Shown: positions 1 to 5,588 of the stretch, piece by piece
Numbering within the stretch: position 1 is the first letter of the stretch
Layout of the letters: each line of letters opens with the position of its first letter
From: an uncultured Arcobacter sp.
GTDB lineage: Bacteria; Campylobacterota; Campylobacteria; Campylobacterales; Arcobacteraceae
Length of the DNA stretch: 7,995 bases
Reading direction: 5' to 3'
Assembly (NCBI GenBank): GCA_913062735.1
Contig: CAJXWI010000096.1
Span: 1-7,995, forward strand
The notes under the pieces: generated by a model
Seen by the model: the letters and a program-made list of their open reading frames with translations, nothing else
Told to the model about the DNA's origin: nothing
Database searches by the model: none
Position numbers and translations under genes: made by a program

Positions 1-855
1 TTTCATAGGCGTTGAGCTATTAAACAAAGTAATACTTGGCAGTATTGCTAAACCAATATCAGCTTTTGCTATAAGTTCTAAGAGCTCATGTTTTGTATTA
101 GCATTGTAAATTTCTATTGAGTTTTCCAAATTAGGATACTTTACAATCAGTTCTTTTAGGTATTTGGGATCTTTTGTTGAAATCATTAATTTAAACTTGC
201 TTGTATCAATTTGTGAAAAAGCTTCTAATACCGTTTCAAATTCTCTTAATTTATCAAGAGTTCCTGCATAAAAGAAACGCTTTTCATTGCCTTCGTGTTG
301 AATATTTGGGTATAAAACTTCAGGATCAATGGCAGAAGGAATAACAAAGGTTCTTGTTTTAACATTTTGTAAATAATCATCTCTCATTTGTCTTGAAGTT
401 GGTAGAAAAATATCACATTCATTAATTAAAGAAGCTTCCGTAAAGGTTTTAATTTTATTTGAAATAACATCAAAAAAACTTTTTTTATTGTTGGCTTCAT
501 CTTTTTGTAGTTTTGCAATACGTTTTGGAAAAGAGAGTCTAAAGCCAAGTTTGAATTTGTATATGTGCTTGACTTTTAATACTTCTTTTAAAATTGAAGT
601 GTGGTTTCGTACAAGTACAAATGAATAATCATTTAAAGAAATATCGTTTTTAGCCAATTCGTTTATAATTTCATTTTTGTGTTTTAAGGGCATAATAAAC
701 TGATTTCCATTTTTAATAGAAAATTCATAATTTGTTTTAGAAAAATAAACAATATGTACAATAAAATGCTTATTTAGATATTTCTCAAATAAAGGTCCTA
801 TAAAACCATTTTCGCTATTTTCATTTAAATCTGTTAAGTATAAAAATTTATCCAT
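1..855 (-). CDS. GT-B fold glycosyltransferase (group 1/GT4-like), C-terminus cut by the window edge
   Basis: Reading leftward from the ATG at 853-855 gives 285 codons without a stop, so the gene continues past base 1. The start is supported by AAGGAA on the minus strand (861-866) about five bases upstream. The N-terminal half (about residues 1-170) is the variable acceptor domain. The C-terminal half shows family hallmarks: an IPSAIDP segment with Asp177, FYAGTL at 195-200 opening the nucleotide-sugar domain, a helix ending in KADIGLAILP at about 264-273, and NSSTPMK at the very edge, which corresponds to the conserved stretch just before the EYxAxG-type donor-binding region. About 60-100 residues are probably missing. 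The likely role is transfer of a sugar from a nucleotide donor onto a cell-surface glycan; donor and acceptor cannot be inferred. No signal peptide or membrane segment is seen, so the protein is probably cytoplasmic. It is divergent from the RidA-like gene, and its downstream neighbours are outside the window. Confidence 0.85.
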   Translation of the reverse strand, partial: MDKFLYLTDLNENSENGFIGPLFEKYLNKHFIVHIVYFSKTNYEFSIKNGNQFIMPLKHKNEIINELAKNDISLNDYSFVLVRNHTSILKEVLKVKHIYKFKLGFRLSFPKRIAKLQKDEANNKKSFFDVISNKIKTFTEASLINECDIFLPTSRQMRDDYLQNVKTRTFVIPSAIDPEVLYPNIQHEGNEKRFFYAGTLDKLREFETVLEAFSQIDTSKFKLMISTKDPKYLKELIVKYPNLENSIEIYNANTKHELLELIAKADIGLAILPSITLFNSSTPMK

Positions 856-882
856 TGTGTTTCCTTAATTAAAATATGAAAA

Positions 883-920
883 AGTTTAGCATAAAAATAG
901 GGTAAAAAAACAACATTATA
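883..920 (-). promoter_or_regulatory. Candidate promoter region for the glycosyltransferase
   Basis: On the minus strand there is a perfect TATAAT (plus-strand ATTATA at 915-920). Closer to the gene is a weaker TAAACT preceded by TGC (plus-strand 883-888). Either could be the -10 element of the glycosyltransferase, giving a leader of roughly 20-55 nt. No -35 box is clear, which is usual for the T-rich promoters of Campylobacterota. In such AT-rich DNA, TATAAT occurs by chance, so this is tentative. Confidence 0.3.
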
Positions 921-1052
921 ATTGTATAATTATTACTTTTATTCAAATAAAATTATTTACTTAAGAATATAGCTGCTTATACTTATCATATGTTTATTAA
1001 AGTGGATAATTTAAAGAACATAAATAAAATTATAATGCTATTTTACGGGATT

Positions 1053-1071
1053 TATAATGATAATTATTAGT
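1053..1071 (+). promoter_or_regulatory. Fur-box-like sequence
   Basis: The 19-mer TATAATGATAATTATTAGT matches the classical E. coli Fur-box consensus at 15 of 19 positions by my count. It also contains a near-perfect 7-1-7 inverted repeat (TGATAAT, T, ATTAGTA). It lies about 80 bp upstream of the likely promoter of the RidA-like gene and about 200 bp upstream of the glycosyltransferase start. An AT-rich genome produces such matches by chance, and no iron-related gene is adjacent, so this is a candidate only. Confidence 0.2.
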
Positions 1072-1146
1072 AAAATATTTGACGCTTAATATATGAAAAA
1101 AAAGTTATTAATAATTTTATTTTTTTACAATAAATTCTATATTTCT

Positions 1147-1155
1147 TGCTATACT
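1147..1155 (+). promoter_or_regulatory. Extended -10 promoter for the RidA-like gene
   Basis: TGCTATACT carries the TGn extension directly before a TATACT -10 hexamer (1150-1155), in T-rich upstream DNA without an obvious -35 box. Transcription would start about 1162, leaving a short leader that contains the AAGGA ribosome binding site at 1170-1174. Spacing to the ATG at 1181 is six bases. Confidence 0.55.
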
Positions 1156-1180
1156 GTGGTATAAATTTCAAGGAATATAA

Positions 1181-1531
1181 ATGATAAAAAGAGACTTAGT
1201 AGATAAAAGAATGAGCCGAATCGTAATTCATGGGGATACAGTGTATTTTGCAGGAATCGTTTCAGATGATAAAACATTAGATATTACAGGTCAAAGTAAA
1301 AGAGTATTAGAAATGGCAGAAGAAAGATTTGCACTTGCAGGTATTAGCAAACATGATATCTTAAGAGCAGAAGTTTTTGTTAAAGATATTTACAGTGATT
1401 TTAAGGCTTTTAATGTGATTTGGGATGAATGGGTTTCAAAAGATACTCCACCTGCTCGTGCGTGCGTAGAAGCAAATATGGCAAGTCCTACAACCTTATT
1501 AGAAATTATTTTTACTGCTTCAAAAGCTTAG
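1181..1531 (+). CDS. RidA/YjgF/YER057c/UK114 family protein, YoaB-like
   Basis: This 116-residue protein has the usual length of the RidA superfamily, which are small trimeric cytoplasmic proteins. Archetypal RidA hydrolyses reactive enamine/imine intermediates released by PLP enzymes such as threonine dehydratase. Hallmarks seen are the N-terminal IVIHGDTVYFAGIV strand segment (14-27), a long helix around 38-55, the DFKAFNVIWDEW segment (73-84), and the C-terminal PPARACVEA motif with Arg93 and Cys95. Glu108 sits in LLEIIFTA. Arg93 corresponds to the substrate-carboxylate-binding arginine of deaminase-competent members, so hydrolase activity is plausible. The N-terminal pattern and short length resemble E. 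coli YoaB more than RidA itself, so the exact subfamily is uncertain. The start at 1181 is preferred over the internal Met11 because AAGGA lies six bases upstream. The next gene is 90 bp downstream and may be partly cotranscribed, since no terminator is visible between them. Confidence 0.9.
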   Translation: MIKRDLVDKRMSRIVIHGDTVYFAGIVSDDKTLDITGQSKRVLEMAEERFALAGISKHDILRAEVFVKDIYSDFKAFNVIWDEWVSKDTPPARACVEANMASPTTLLEIIFTASKA

Positions 1532-1608
1532 CTTAATAATCATTTTATCTGTACATTAGAAGTGGCTTGAATTGTTTTACGTTTAAATAGAAAATAGCTT
1601 AGATAATA

Positions 1609-1615
1609 AAAGGAG
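1609..1615 (+). promoter_or_regulatory. Strong ribosome binding site of the lipoprotein gene
   Basis: AAAGGAG lies six bases before the ATG at 1622. It is the closest match to the anti-Shine-Dalgarno sequence among the starts in this window and fixes the start codon. Confidence 0.7.
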
Positions 1616-1621
1616 ACGAAT

Positions 1622-2185
1622 ATGAAATTATTAGTACTTTGTTTTTTTGTATCCTTTTTTGTTTCTTGCTCTTCTAAACATGAAGTGGACAAAGAATATA
1701 AAAACTTTTCAAGTCCACAAGCCTATGAAATAGCTAAATTAGAACATACAATACTTTCTTTATCTTCAAGTATTAACAAAAAAGAAGCCCAAAATCTTTC
1801 TAAAATACTAATATTACATTCTTTAGAACTTGCAAATTCTTATGGTATTACAGGTACTGCTTGGATGCACAATTCTTTGATTAACTTAGGCCTAAAAGAG
1901 CGTGGTTTTTGTTATCACTATACGCAAGATTTAATAGACAAAATAAAAGAATACGATTTTAAAACGCTTAAATTTTATTGGGCAGTTCATAAAAAAGGGG
2001 AGTATTTTGAACACAATGCTTTAGTAGTAAGTTCAAAATATCAAAATTTTTTAGGGGGTTTAATTTTAGATGCGTGGAGAAATTCAGGAGAGTTATTTTA
2101 TTTAAAAGTACTAAAAGATGAGGCATATTCCTGGAGTGAAAATAAAGCTAAAACTTCTTTTTATTTTAAAGAAAAAGAAGAGTGA
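1622..2185 (+). CDS. Putative lipoprotein with possible Cys-His-Asp (transglutaminase/papain-like) site, family not recognised
   Basis: I do not recognise a named family. The 187-residue product begins with a short lysine-led hydrophobic stretch ending FVSC-SSK. Cys16 is a plausible lipidation site, although Phe at -3 is less usual, so the protein is probably anchored in the envelope. A helical segment (about 32-75) precedes a region that looks like a thiol-hydrolase core: GFCYHYTQDL with Cys97 at the start of a helix, EHNALVV with His131, and LILDAWRNSGEL with Asp150. This order and spacing (Cys in an RGxC motif, His before a strand, Asp in a DxW motif) resembles transglutaminase-like or papain-like cysteine hydrolases, but that is inference. 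The tail (165-187) is charged. The gene lies between a RidA-like gene and an RNA helicase that has its own promoter, so context does not reveal a role. No terminator is evident after it. Confidence 0.8.
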   Translation: MKLLVLCFFVSFFVSCSSKHEVDKEYKNFSSPQAYEIAKLEHTILSLSSSINKKEAQNLSKILILHSLELANSYGITGTAWMHNSLINLGLKERGFCYHYTQDLIDKIKEYDFKTLKFYWAVHKKGEYFEHNALVVSSKYQNFLGGLILDAWRNSGELFYLKVLKDEAYSWSENKAKTSFYFKEKEE

Positions 2186-2215
2186 AATTATACAAAGAAA
2201 ATCTTTTAATTATTA

Positions 2216-2224
2216 TGGTATAAT
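2216..2224 (+). promoter_or_regulatory. Strong extended -10 promoter of the helicase gene
   Basis: TGGTATAAT is a perfect -10 hexamer (2219-2224) with the TGn extension, preceded by a T/A-rich tract. Transcription would begin at about 2231, leaving a leader of about 118 nt before the ATG at 2349. This long leader is distinctive compared with the short leaders of the other genes here. Confidence 0.65.
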
Positions 2225-2243
2225 GCGCTTTTTTCAAGATGAT

Positions 2244-2260
2244 TTAAACAAAGAGTTTAA
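2244..2260 (+). promoter_or_regulatory. Leader hairpin 1 upstream of the helicase
   Basis: TTAAAC (2244-2249) and GTTTAA (2255-2260) form a six-pair stem around a five-base loop, AAAGA. It lies near the 5' end of the predicted helicase leader. The stem is A/T-rich and weak at normal temperature; any regulatory role is inference. Confidence 0.3.
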
Positions 2261-2298
2261 GGTAAGTCTTGTAAACATCCAAATAAATTATTAATCTC

Positions 2299-2316
2299 TA
2301 AATGCAAAAGCATTTA
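2299..2316 (+). promoter_or_regulatory. Leader hairpin 2 upstream of the helicase
   Basis: TAAATGC (2299-2305) and GCATTTA (2310-2316) pair perfectly over seven bases around an AAAA loop. This places a stem 21 bases upstream of the AAAAGG ribosome binding site (2337-2342). No U-run follows, so it is not an intrinsic terminator. It could be a folded element in the helicase leader that affects translation or mRNA stability. Confidence 0.4.
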
Positions 2317-2348
2317 TATTATTACAGACAAAAAATAAAAGGTAGTTA

Positions 2349-3989
2349 ATGTTATTTACACAACTTGGTTTATGTGAACCAATTTTAAAAGCAATAGAAG
2401 ATCAAGGATATACGAGTCCAACTCCAATTCAGGCTCAGGCCATTCCTATTGTATTACAAAGAAAAGATGTTCTTGCGGGAGCACAAACAGGTACTGGTAA
2501 AACAGCTGGTTTTACTCTTCCCTTATTAGAATTATTAAATCAAAACCCAACACAAGGTAAGCCTAAAGTAAGAGCACTTATTTTAACGCCTACTCGAGAA
2601 TTAGCGGCACAAGTAGCAGAAAGTATTGATACCTACGGAAAATATCTTTCTTTTAAATCTTGCGTTATTTTTGGTGGTGTTGGAATCAACCCTCAAAAAG
2701 CAATCTTAAAAAGAGGTGTTGATATTGTTACTGCAACGCCTGGTAGATTATTAGACTTATTATCGCAAGGAAGTATTAACTTAAGTGATATTGAATGTTT
2801 AATTCTTGATGAAGCAGACAGAATGTTAGACATGGGTTTTATTCACGATATTAAAAGAATATTAAAAATATTGCCAAAAGATAAACAAACACTTCTTTTC
2901 TCTGCAACATTTTCAGATGAAATTAAAAAATTATCTGATAGTTTATTACACCAACCAGAATTAATTGAAGTGGCAAGAAGAAATACTTCTTCTGAGCAAA
3001 TCAAACAAGTTATTCATTATGTGGATAAAGATACTAAAAAAGCTTTATTAACACACTTAATACATGAAGAAAAATGGACACAAGTACTTGTATTTACACG
3101 AACAAAACATGGTGCAAATAAATTAAGTGAACACTTAAACAAGAACTATATTTTATCAGCAGCCATTCATGGAAATAAATCTCAAGGTGCAAGAACAAAA
3201 GCATTGGCTGATTTTAAAGCAAATAAAATTAAAGTTTTAGTAGCAACTGATATTGCTGCACGTGGAATTGATATTGATTTATTACCTCATGTTGTAAACT
3301 TTGAATTACCAAATGTTCCAGAAGATTATGTACATAGAATTGGAAGAACTGGACGAGCTGGAAACAATGGTGTTGCTATGTCTTTAGTATGTGGCGAAGA
3401 AATACAAATGCTTGAAGACATAGAAAAATTGATTAAAAAAGATGTTGAAGTTATCGAGGTTGATGGTTTTACTTCAACTCAAAAGAAAGTTAGTCCTCCA
3501 AAACAAGGTGGTAACCGAGGGAATCAAAGAGGAAACTCTAATCCTAAGAATCAAAGAGGAGGGCGTACTAACGCCGATAGAAAAAATTCTCGTAATGAAA
3601 ATGGAAGTTCAAGAAAAGAAGAACATTCAAATGATTCAAGAAACAGAAACGATAGAAATGATGGACGTTCAAGAAATGCTGATTCACGAGCTAACTCAAA
3701 TGATTCACGAAACAGAAACGATAGAAATGATGGACGTTCAAGAAACGCTGATTCACGAGCTAACTCAAATGATTCAAGAAGTAGAAACGACAGAAATGAC
3801 GGACGTTCAAGAAATGCTGATTCACGAGCTAACTCAAACGATTCAAGAAGCAGAAATGACAGAAACGATGGACGTTCAAGAAACAATGATTCAAAATCAA
3901 AATCCTCTTACTCATCTTCTAATTCATCTTCAAAAGACAATAAACCAAGTTCAAAACCATCTTCAAGAAGAAGACCAGCTAATTATTAG
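2349..3989 (+). CDS. rhlE: DEAD-box ATP-dependent RNA helicase, RhlE type, with repetitive C-terminal tail
   Basis: This 546-residue cytoplasmic enzyme uses ATP to unwind short RNA duplexes and remodel RNA-protein complexes. RhlE-type helicases act in ribosome assembly, RNA decay and cold adaptation. All core motifs are present: Q motif with Gln28 (SPTPIQ), motif I AQTGTGKT (45-52), Ia PTRELAAQ (81-88), II DEAD (154-157), III SAT (185-187), IV around [18 protein letters not shown] (299-308) and [10 protein letters not shown] (329-336). The start MLFTQLGL, the GYTSPTPIQ spacing and the wording around motif I closely follow RhlE. From about residue 380 the protein becomes a long, Arg/Asn/Asp/Ser/Gly-rich disordered tail. 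It contains four tandem 23-residue repeats (428-519) and ends in a Ser/Lys/Arg-rich segment, suited to nonspecific RNA binding. The ribosome binding site AAAAGG is six bases upstream of the ATG. A dedicated promoter with a structured leader and a terminator make it a monocistronic unit. Confidence 0.95.
   Translation: MLFTQLGLCEPILKAIEDQGYTSPTPIQAQAIPIVLQRKDVLAGAQTGTGKTAGFTLPLLELLNQNPTQGKPKVRALILTPTRELAAQVAESIDTYGKYLSFKSCVIFGGVGINPQKAILKRGVDIVTATPGRLLDLLSQGSINLSDIECLILDEADRMLDMGFIHDIKRILKILPKDKQTLLFSATFSDEIKKLSDSLLHQPELIEVARRNTSSEQIKQVIHYVDKDTKKALLTHLIHEEKWTQVLVFTRTKHGANKLSEHLNKNYILSAAIHGNKSQGARTKALADFKANKIKVLVATDIAARGIDIDLLPHVVNFELPNVPEDYVHRIGRTGRAGNNGVAMSLVCGEEIQMLEDIEKLIKKDVEVIEVDGFTSTQKKVSPPKQGGNRGNQRGNSNPKNQRGGRTNADRKNSRNENGSSRKEEHSNDSRNRNDRNDGRSRNADSRANSNDSRNRNDRNDGRSRNADSRANSNDSRSRNDRNDGRSRNADSRANSNDSRSRNDRNDGRSRNNDSKSKSSYSSSNSSSKDNKPSSKPSSRRRPANY
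3630..3905 (+). repeat. Four in-frame 69-bp tandem repeats in the helicase tail
   Basis: Units run 3630-3698, 3699-3767, 3768-3836 and 3837-3905. Each encodes 23 residues of the pattern [16 protein letters not shown] followed by ADSRANS, with the last unit degenerating to NDSKSKS. Units 1 and 2 differ at only two bases, both synonymous (AGA/CGA and AAT/AAC). Units 2 and 3 differ by one amino acid (Asn to Ser) plus several silent changes. Unit 4 is the most diverged. The frame is maintained throughout, so changes in copy number would lengthen or shorten the tail without a frameshift. Confidence 0.95.
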
Positions 3990-3994
3990 TTAAT

Positions 3995-4036
3995 AAAAAG
4001 AAGAAAGCAAAGGCTTTTCTTCTTTTTACTTTTTTT
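3995..4036 (+). terminator. Intrinsic terminator of the helicase gene
   Basis: Starting six bases after the stop codon, an A/G-rich arm (3995-4008) pairs with its T/C-rich complement (4013-4027) around the loop AAAG. There are about fourteen pairs with a single-base bulge and a GC pair at the loop. A T-run (4030-4036) follows. It separates the helicase from the downstream peptidase gene, which has its own promoter. Confidence 0.85.
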
Positions 4037-4061
4037 CTACAACAAATCCACTTTTAAATAA

Positions 4062-4079
4062 TATAATCTTTGATATACT
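4062..4079 (+). promoter_or_regulatory. Promoter of the M48 peptidase operon
   Basis: Two -10-like hexamers lie here: TATAAT (4062-4067) and TATACT (4074-4079). The second has the TGn extension (TGATATACT) and is the better placed. Transcription would start about 4086, just ahead of the AAGGA ribosome binding site at 4091-4095, giving a very short leader to the ATG at 4101. Confidence 0.5.
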
Positions 4080-4100
4080 CTTTTATTATCAAGGATTCAC

Positions 4101-4862
4101 ATGAAATACTATAAACATATAATTCTAAGTTTTTTACTTGCTTTTATAATACTTGGATGTTCAAGTAAAACGCCTTATACAAATAGATCACAAATGATTT
4201 TTATGTCTGTTTCTGAAGAACTAAGCTTAGGTGAAAAAACCTATAAAGAAACGCTTAAAAAATCAAAAGTCATTAACAATACAAAAGAATCACGAAAAAT
4301 AAAAGAAATTGGAAGAAAAATAGCAAAAATTGCTAATCGACCTGATTTTAAATGGGAATTCAATTTGGTTCAAAATAAAGCCATGAATGCTTTTTGTTTG
4401 CCAGGTGGAAAAGTAGTTATTTATACAGGGATATTAAAAGCTGCTAAAAACGATGATCAAATTGCTACTGTAATGTCTCATGAGATTGCTCATGCCCTTG
4501 CACGACATGGGGCTGAACGAATGACGTCTTCAATGCTGCAAAAAGGCTTGCATGTAATAGGAAATGTGGTAGTAGCTTCTAAAGCTCCTGCTTATACTAA
4601 TACTTTTAATCAAGCTTACGGTATTGGAAGTCAATTGGGAGTTATGTTGCCTTATGGAAGAATGCAAGAGAGTGAAGCGGATGAAATAGGTATTTATTTA
4701 ATGAAGAAAGCAGGTTATGATACAAAAGAAGCCTTGAAATTCTGGAAAAATATGAGCCTTGGCAAAAAAGAAAAAAACGAATTTTTCTCAACTCACCCAA
4801 GTTCAAGTACAAGAATCAAAAAAATTTCTAGTGTTATTAATAAAATAGAAGGAAAACAATAA
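4101..4862 (+). CDS. M48 family zinc metallopeptidase lipoprotein, LoiP/BepA-like
   Basis: This 253-residue protein is close to the length of E. coli LoiP (YggG). The N-terminus is a signal peptide with a classical lipobox, ILGC-SS, making Cys20 the lipidated residue and predicting an envelope location facing the periplasm. The segment YTNRSQMIFMS (26-36) matches the conserved TGRSQ-like stretch of periplasmic M48 lipoproteins. The NAFCLPGGKVVIYTGIL stretch (96-112) precedes the zinc motif HEIAH (127-131). The third ligand is expected in ESEAD (190-194), most likely Glu190, and the C-terminal FFSTHPSSSTRI segment is also typical. The active site is intact. Family members degrade or help assemble outer-membrane proteins and relieve envelope stress; a role here in outer-membrane quality control is inferred. 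AAGGA lies five bases before the ATG. The stop codon overlaps the start of the next gene (TAATG), indicating translational coupling. LoiP and BepA subtypes cannot be separated by eye, but no TPR domain follows, unlike full-length BepA. Confidence 0.92.
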   Translation: MKYYKHIILSFLLAFIILGCSSKTPYTNRSQMIFMSVSEELSLGEKTYKETLKKSKVINNTKESRKIKEIGRKIAKIANRPDFKWEFNLVQNKAMNAFCLPGGKVVIYTGILKAAKNDDQIATVMSHEIAHALARHGAERMTSSMLQKGLHVIGNVVVASKAPAYTNTFNQAYGIGSQLGVMLPYGRMQESEADEIGIYLMKKAGYDTKEALKFWKNMSLGKKEKNEFFSTHPSSSTRIKKISSVINKIEGKQ

Positions 4863-5218
4863 TGAGATATTTATTAACGCTTGCATTTTTAAGCATGGCC
4901 CTTTTTGCTTCTAAGGTTTTTGAACAAAATATTAAATATACCTGCTTAAATACCTATAATATTATAGATGGAAAAAGAATTACACTTAGTTATGAAGAAG
5001 CTGTAATAAAACCTATAAACATTATGTTAAACAAAAATAAGCTCTATTCAAGCAGCGAAGAGATTTATGAATTTAAAATGAAAAAGAATGAATTGATTTC
5101 TTATTCAAATAAAAAAAGCATGCTTTTATTGGATATAAACCTAGGACTTGGACTTGTTCCTAAAAAAGGAAGAGGGGCCTATCAATATTATTATCAATGC
5201 ATAAAAGCCAAAAAATGA
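4862..5218 (+). CDS. Small exported protein of unknown function, coupled to the M48 peptidase
   Basis: I do not recognise a family. The 118-residue product begins MRYLLTLAFLSMALFASK, a good Sec signal peptide probably cleaved after about residue 16 or 17, so the protein is likely periplasmic. The mature part is about 100 residues, rich in Lys, Tyr and Asn, with alternating hydrophobic residues suggesting beta-strands. It has exactly two cysteines, Cys28 and Cys113, near the two ends, well placed for a disulfide. Its ATG overlaps the peptidase stop by one base and lacks a strong independent ribosome binding site, so translation probably depends on the upstream gene. The coupling suggests a shared envelope task, such as partner, substrate or modulator of the peptidase, but this is inference. 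Confidence 0.82.
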   Translation: MRYLLTLAFLSMALFASKVFEQNIKYTCLNTYNIIDGKRITLSYEEAVIKPINIMLNKNKLYSSSEEIYEFKMKKNELISYSNKKSMLLLDINLGLGLVPKKGRGAYQYYYQCIKAKK

Positions 5219-5221
5219 TTA

Positions 5222-5238
5222 TGCCTGTACACTAGGCA
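5222..5238 (+). terminator. Weak hairpin after the peptidase operon
   Basis: TGCCT (5222-5226) pairs with AGGCA (5234-5238) around a seven-base loop, four bases after the stop codon. Only a short TTTT (5244-5247) follows, so termination would be weak. It may serve instead as a 3' stabilising hairpin. Confidence 0.3.
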
Positions 5239-5337
5239 CAAAATTTTAAAAATAATAGAGTAAAAAAGCCTAAACTAATCCAAGCTAAAGTAAAAACTTG
5301 ATAAAACTCTACACACAAAATTATTTTACATCTTTTG

Positions 5338-5343
5338 TAGAAT
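5338..5343 (+). promoter_or_regulatory. Possible -10 element of the tRNA gene
   Basis: TAGAAT lies nine bases before the mature tRNA 5' end, after a T-rich tract. The position suits a promoter giving a very short 5' extension, but the hexamer is not perfect. The tRNA could also be read from the upstream operon, since the hairpin at 5222-5238 is weak. Confidence 0.35.
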
Positions 5344-5351
5344 AAACTTAT

Positions 5352-5439
5352 AGACGGTTGGGAGAGCGGTTTAATCCGCTAGCTTGGAAAGTTAGTGTTC
5401 TTCACGGAACCAGGGGTTCAAATCCCCTACCGTCTGCCA
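5352..5439 (+). tRNA. tRNA-Ser (anticodon GGA)
   Basis: A complete 88-nt class II tRNA. The acceptor stem AGACGGT (5352-5358) pairs with ACCGTCT (5429-5435), followed by discriminator G5436 and an encoded CCA (5437-5439). The D-arm uses GGA/TCC (5361-5363 and 5375-5377). The anticodon stem CTAGC/GTTAG flanks the loop TTGGAAA (5384-5390), giving anticodon GGA at 5386-5388, which reads UCC and UCU serine codons. The long variable arm, with a GTTC/GAAC stem, is diagnostic of tRNA-Ser/Leu/Tyr. The T-arm has AGGGG/CCCCT around TTCAAAT. T-rich runs downstream (5456-5470) may help end transcription. Confidence 0.97.
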
Positions 5440-5514
5440 TATTAATAATAATCCCTTTTTTCCTTTTTTTAAATATAATTTTATAAATTAGTTGTAAATT
5501 AGTTTTTATATAGC

Positions 5515-5520
5515 TATAAT
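5515..5520 (+). promoter_or_regulatory. -10 element of the REC-PAS-kinase gene
   Basis: TATAAT follows a T-rich stretch and would start transcription at about 5527, giving a leader of about 60 nt. It is embedded in TATAATGATAAT, a 12-mer that also occurs at 1053-1064 in the Fur-box-like sequence. An operator overlapping this promoter is therefore possible but unproven. The gene's ribosome binding site, AAAAAGGG (5576-5583), lies five bases before the ATG. Confidence 0.5.
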
Positions 5521-5588
5521 GATAATATTAATATGCATTTAATTCAACCTATTCTAAAGAATCTGCTCTAAACTTAAAAAGGGTAAAT

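Larger units (their letters stand above)
856..1180. other. Intergenic region between divergent genes, promoters only
   Basis: This 325-bp, very AT-rich stretch separates the leftward glycosyltransferase from the rightward RidA-like gene. I see no convincing coding sequence. Two tiny frames exist, starting at 990 (26 codons) and 1093 (23 codons), but neither has a ribosome binding site. It holds candidate -10 elements for both flanking genes and a Fur-box-like sequence at 1053-1071, listed separately. No tRNA-like fold or strong terminator hairpin was found. A small RNA cannot be excluded by eye. Confidence 0.6.

Noticed and set aside
990..1070. A 26-codon frame in the intergenic region
   Set aside because: No ribosome binding site, no recognisable product, and such length is expected by chance.
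1093..1164. A 23-codon frame starting MKKKLLIILFF upstream of the RidA-like gene
   Set aside because: The start looks like a signal peptide, but there is no ribosome binding site, it overlaps the RidA-like promoter, and an A/T-rich tract readily gives Lys/Leu/Ile/Phe codons.
3551..3886. A 111-codon antisense open frame opposite the helicase repeats
   Set aside because: It owes its length to the 69-bp repeats, has no ribosome binding site that I can see and encodes repetitive low-complexity protein without recognisable features.
3630..3905. Tandem repeats considered as a CRISPR array
   Set aside because: Units are directly adjacent with no unique spacers, keep the reading frame of a DEAD-box helicase and encode a typical disordered RNA-binding tail.
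3442..3993. A 183-codon open frame on the plus strand, offset within the helicase gene
   Set aside because: It is a shadow of the helicase tail: the repeats of AGA, GAT, AAC and TCA codons lack stops in this frame too. The helicase frame has all family motifs, and the shadow product is only Met/Thr/Ile/Glu-rich repeats.
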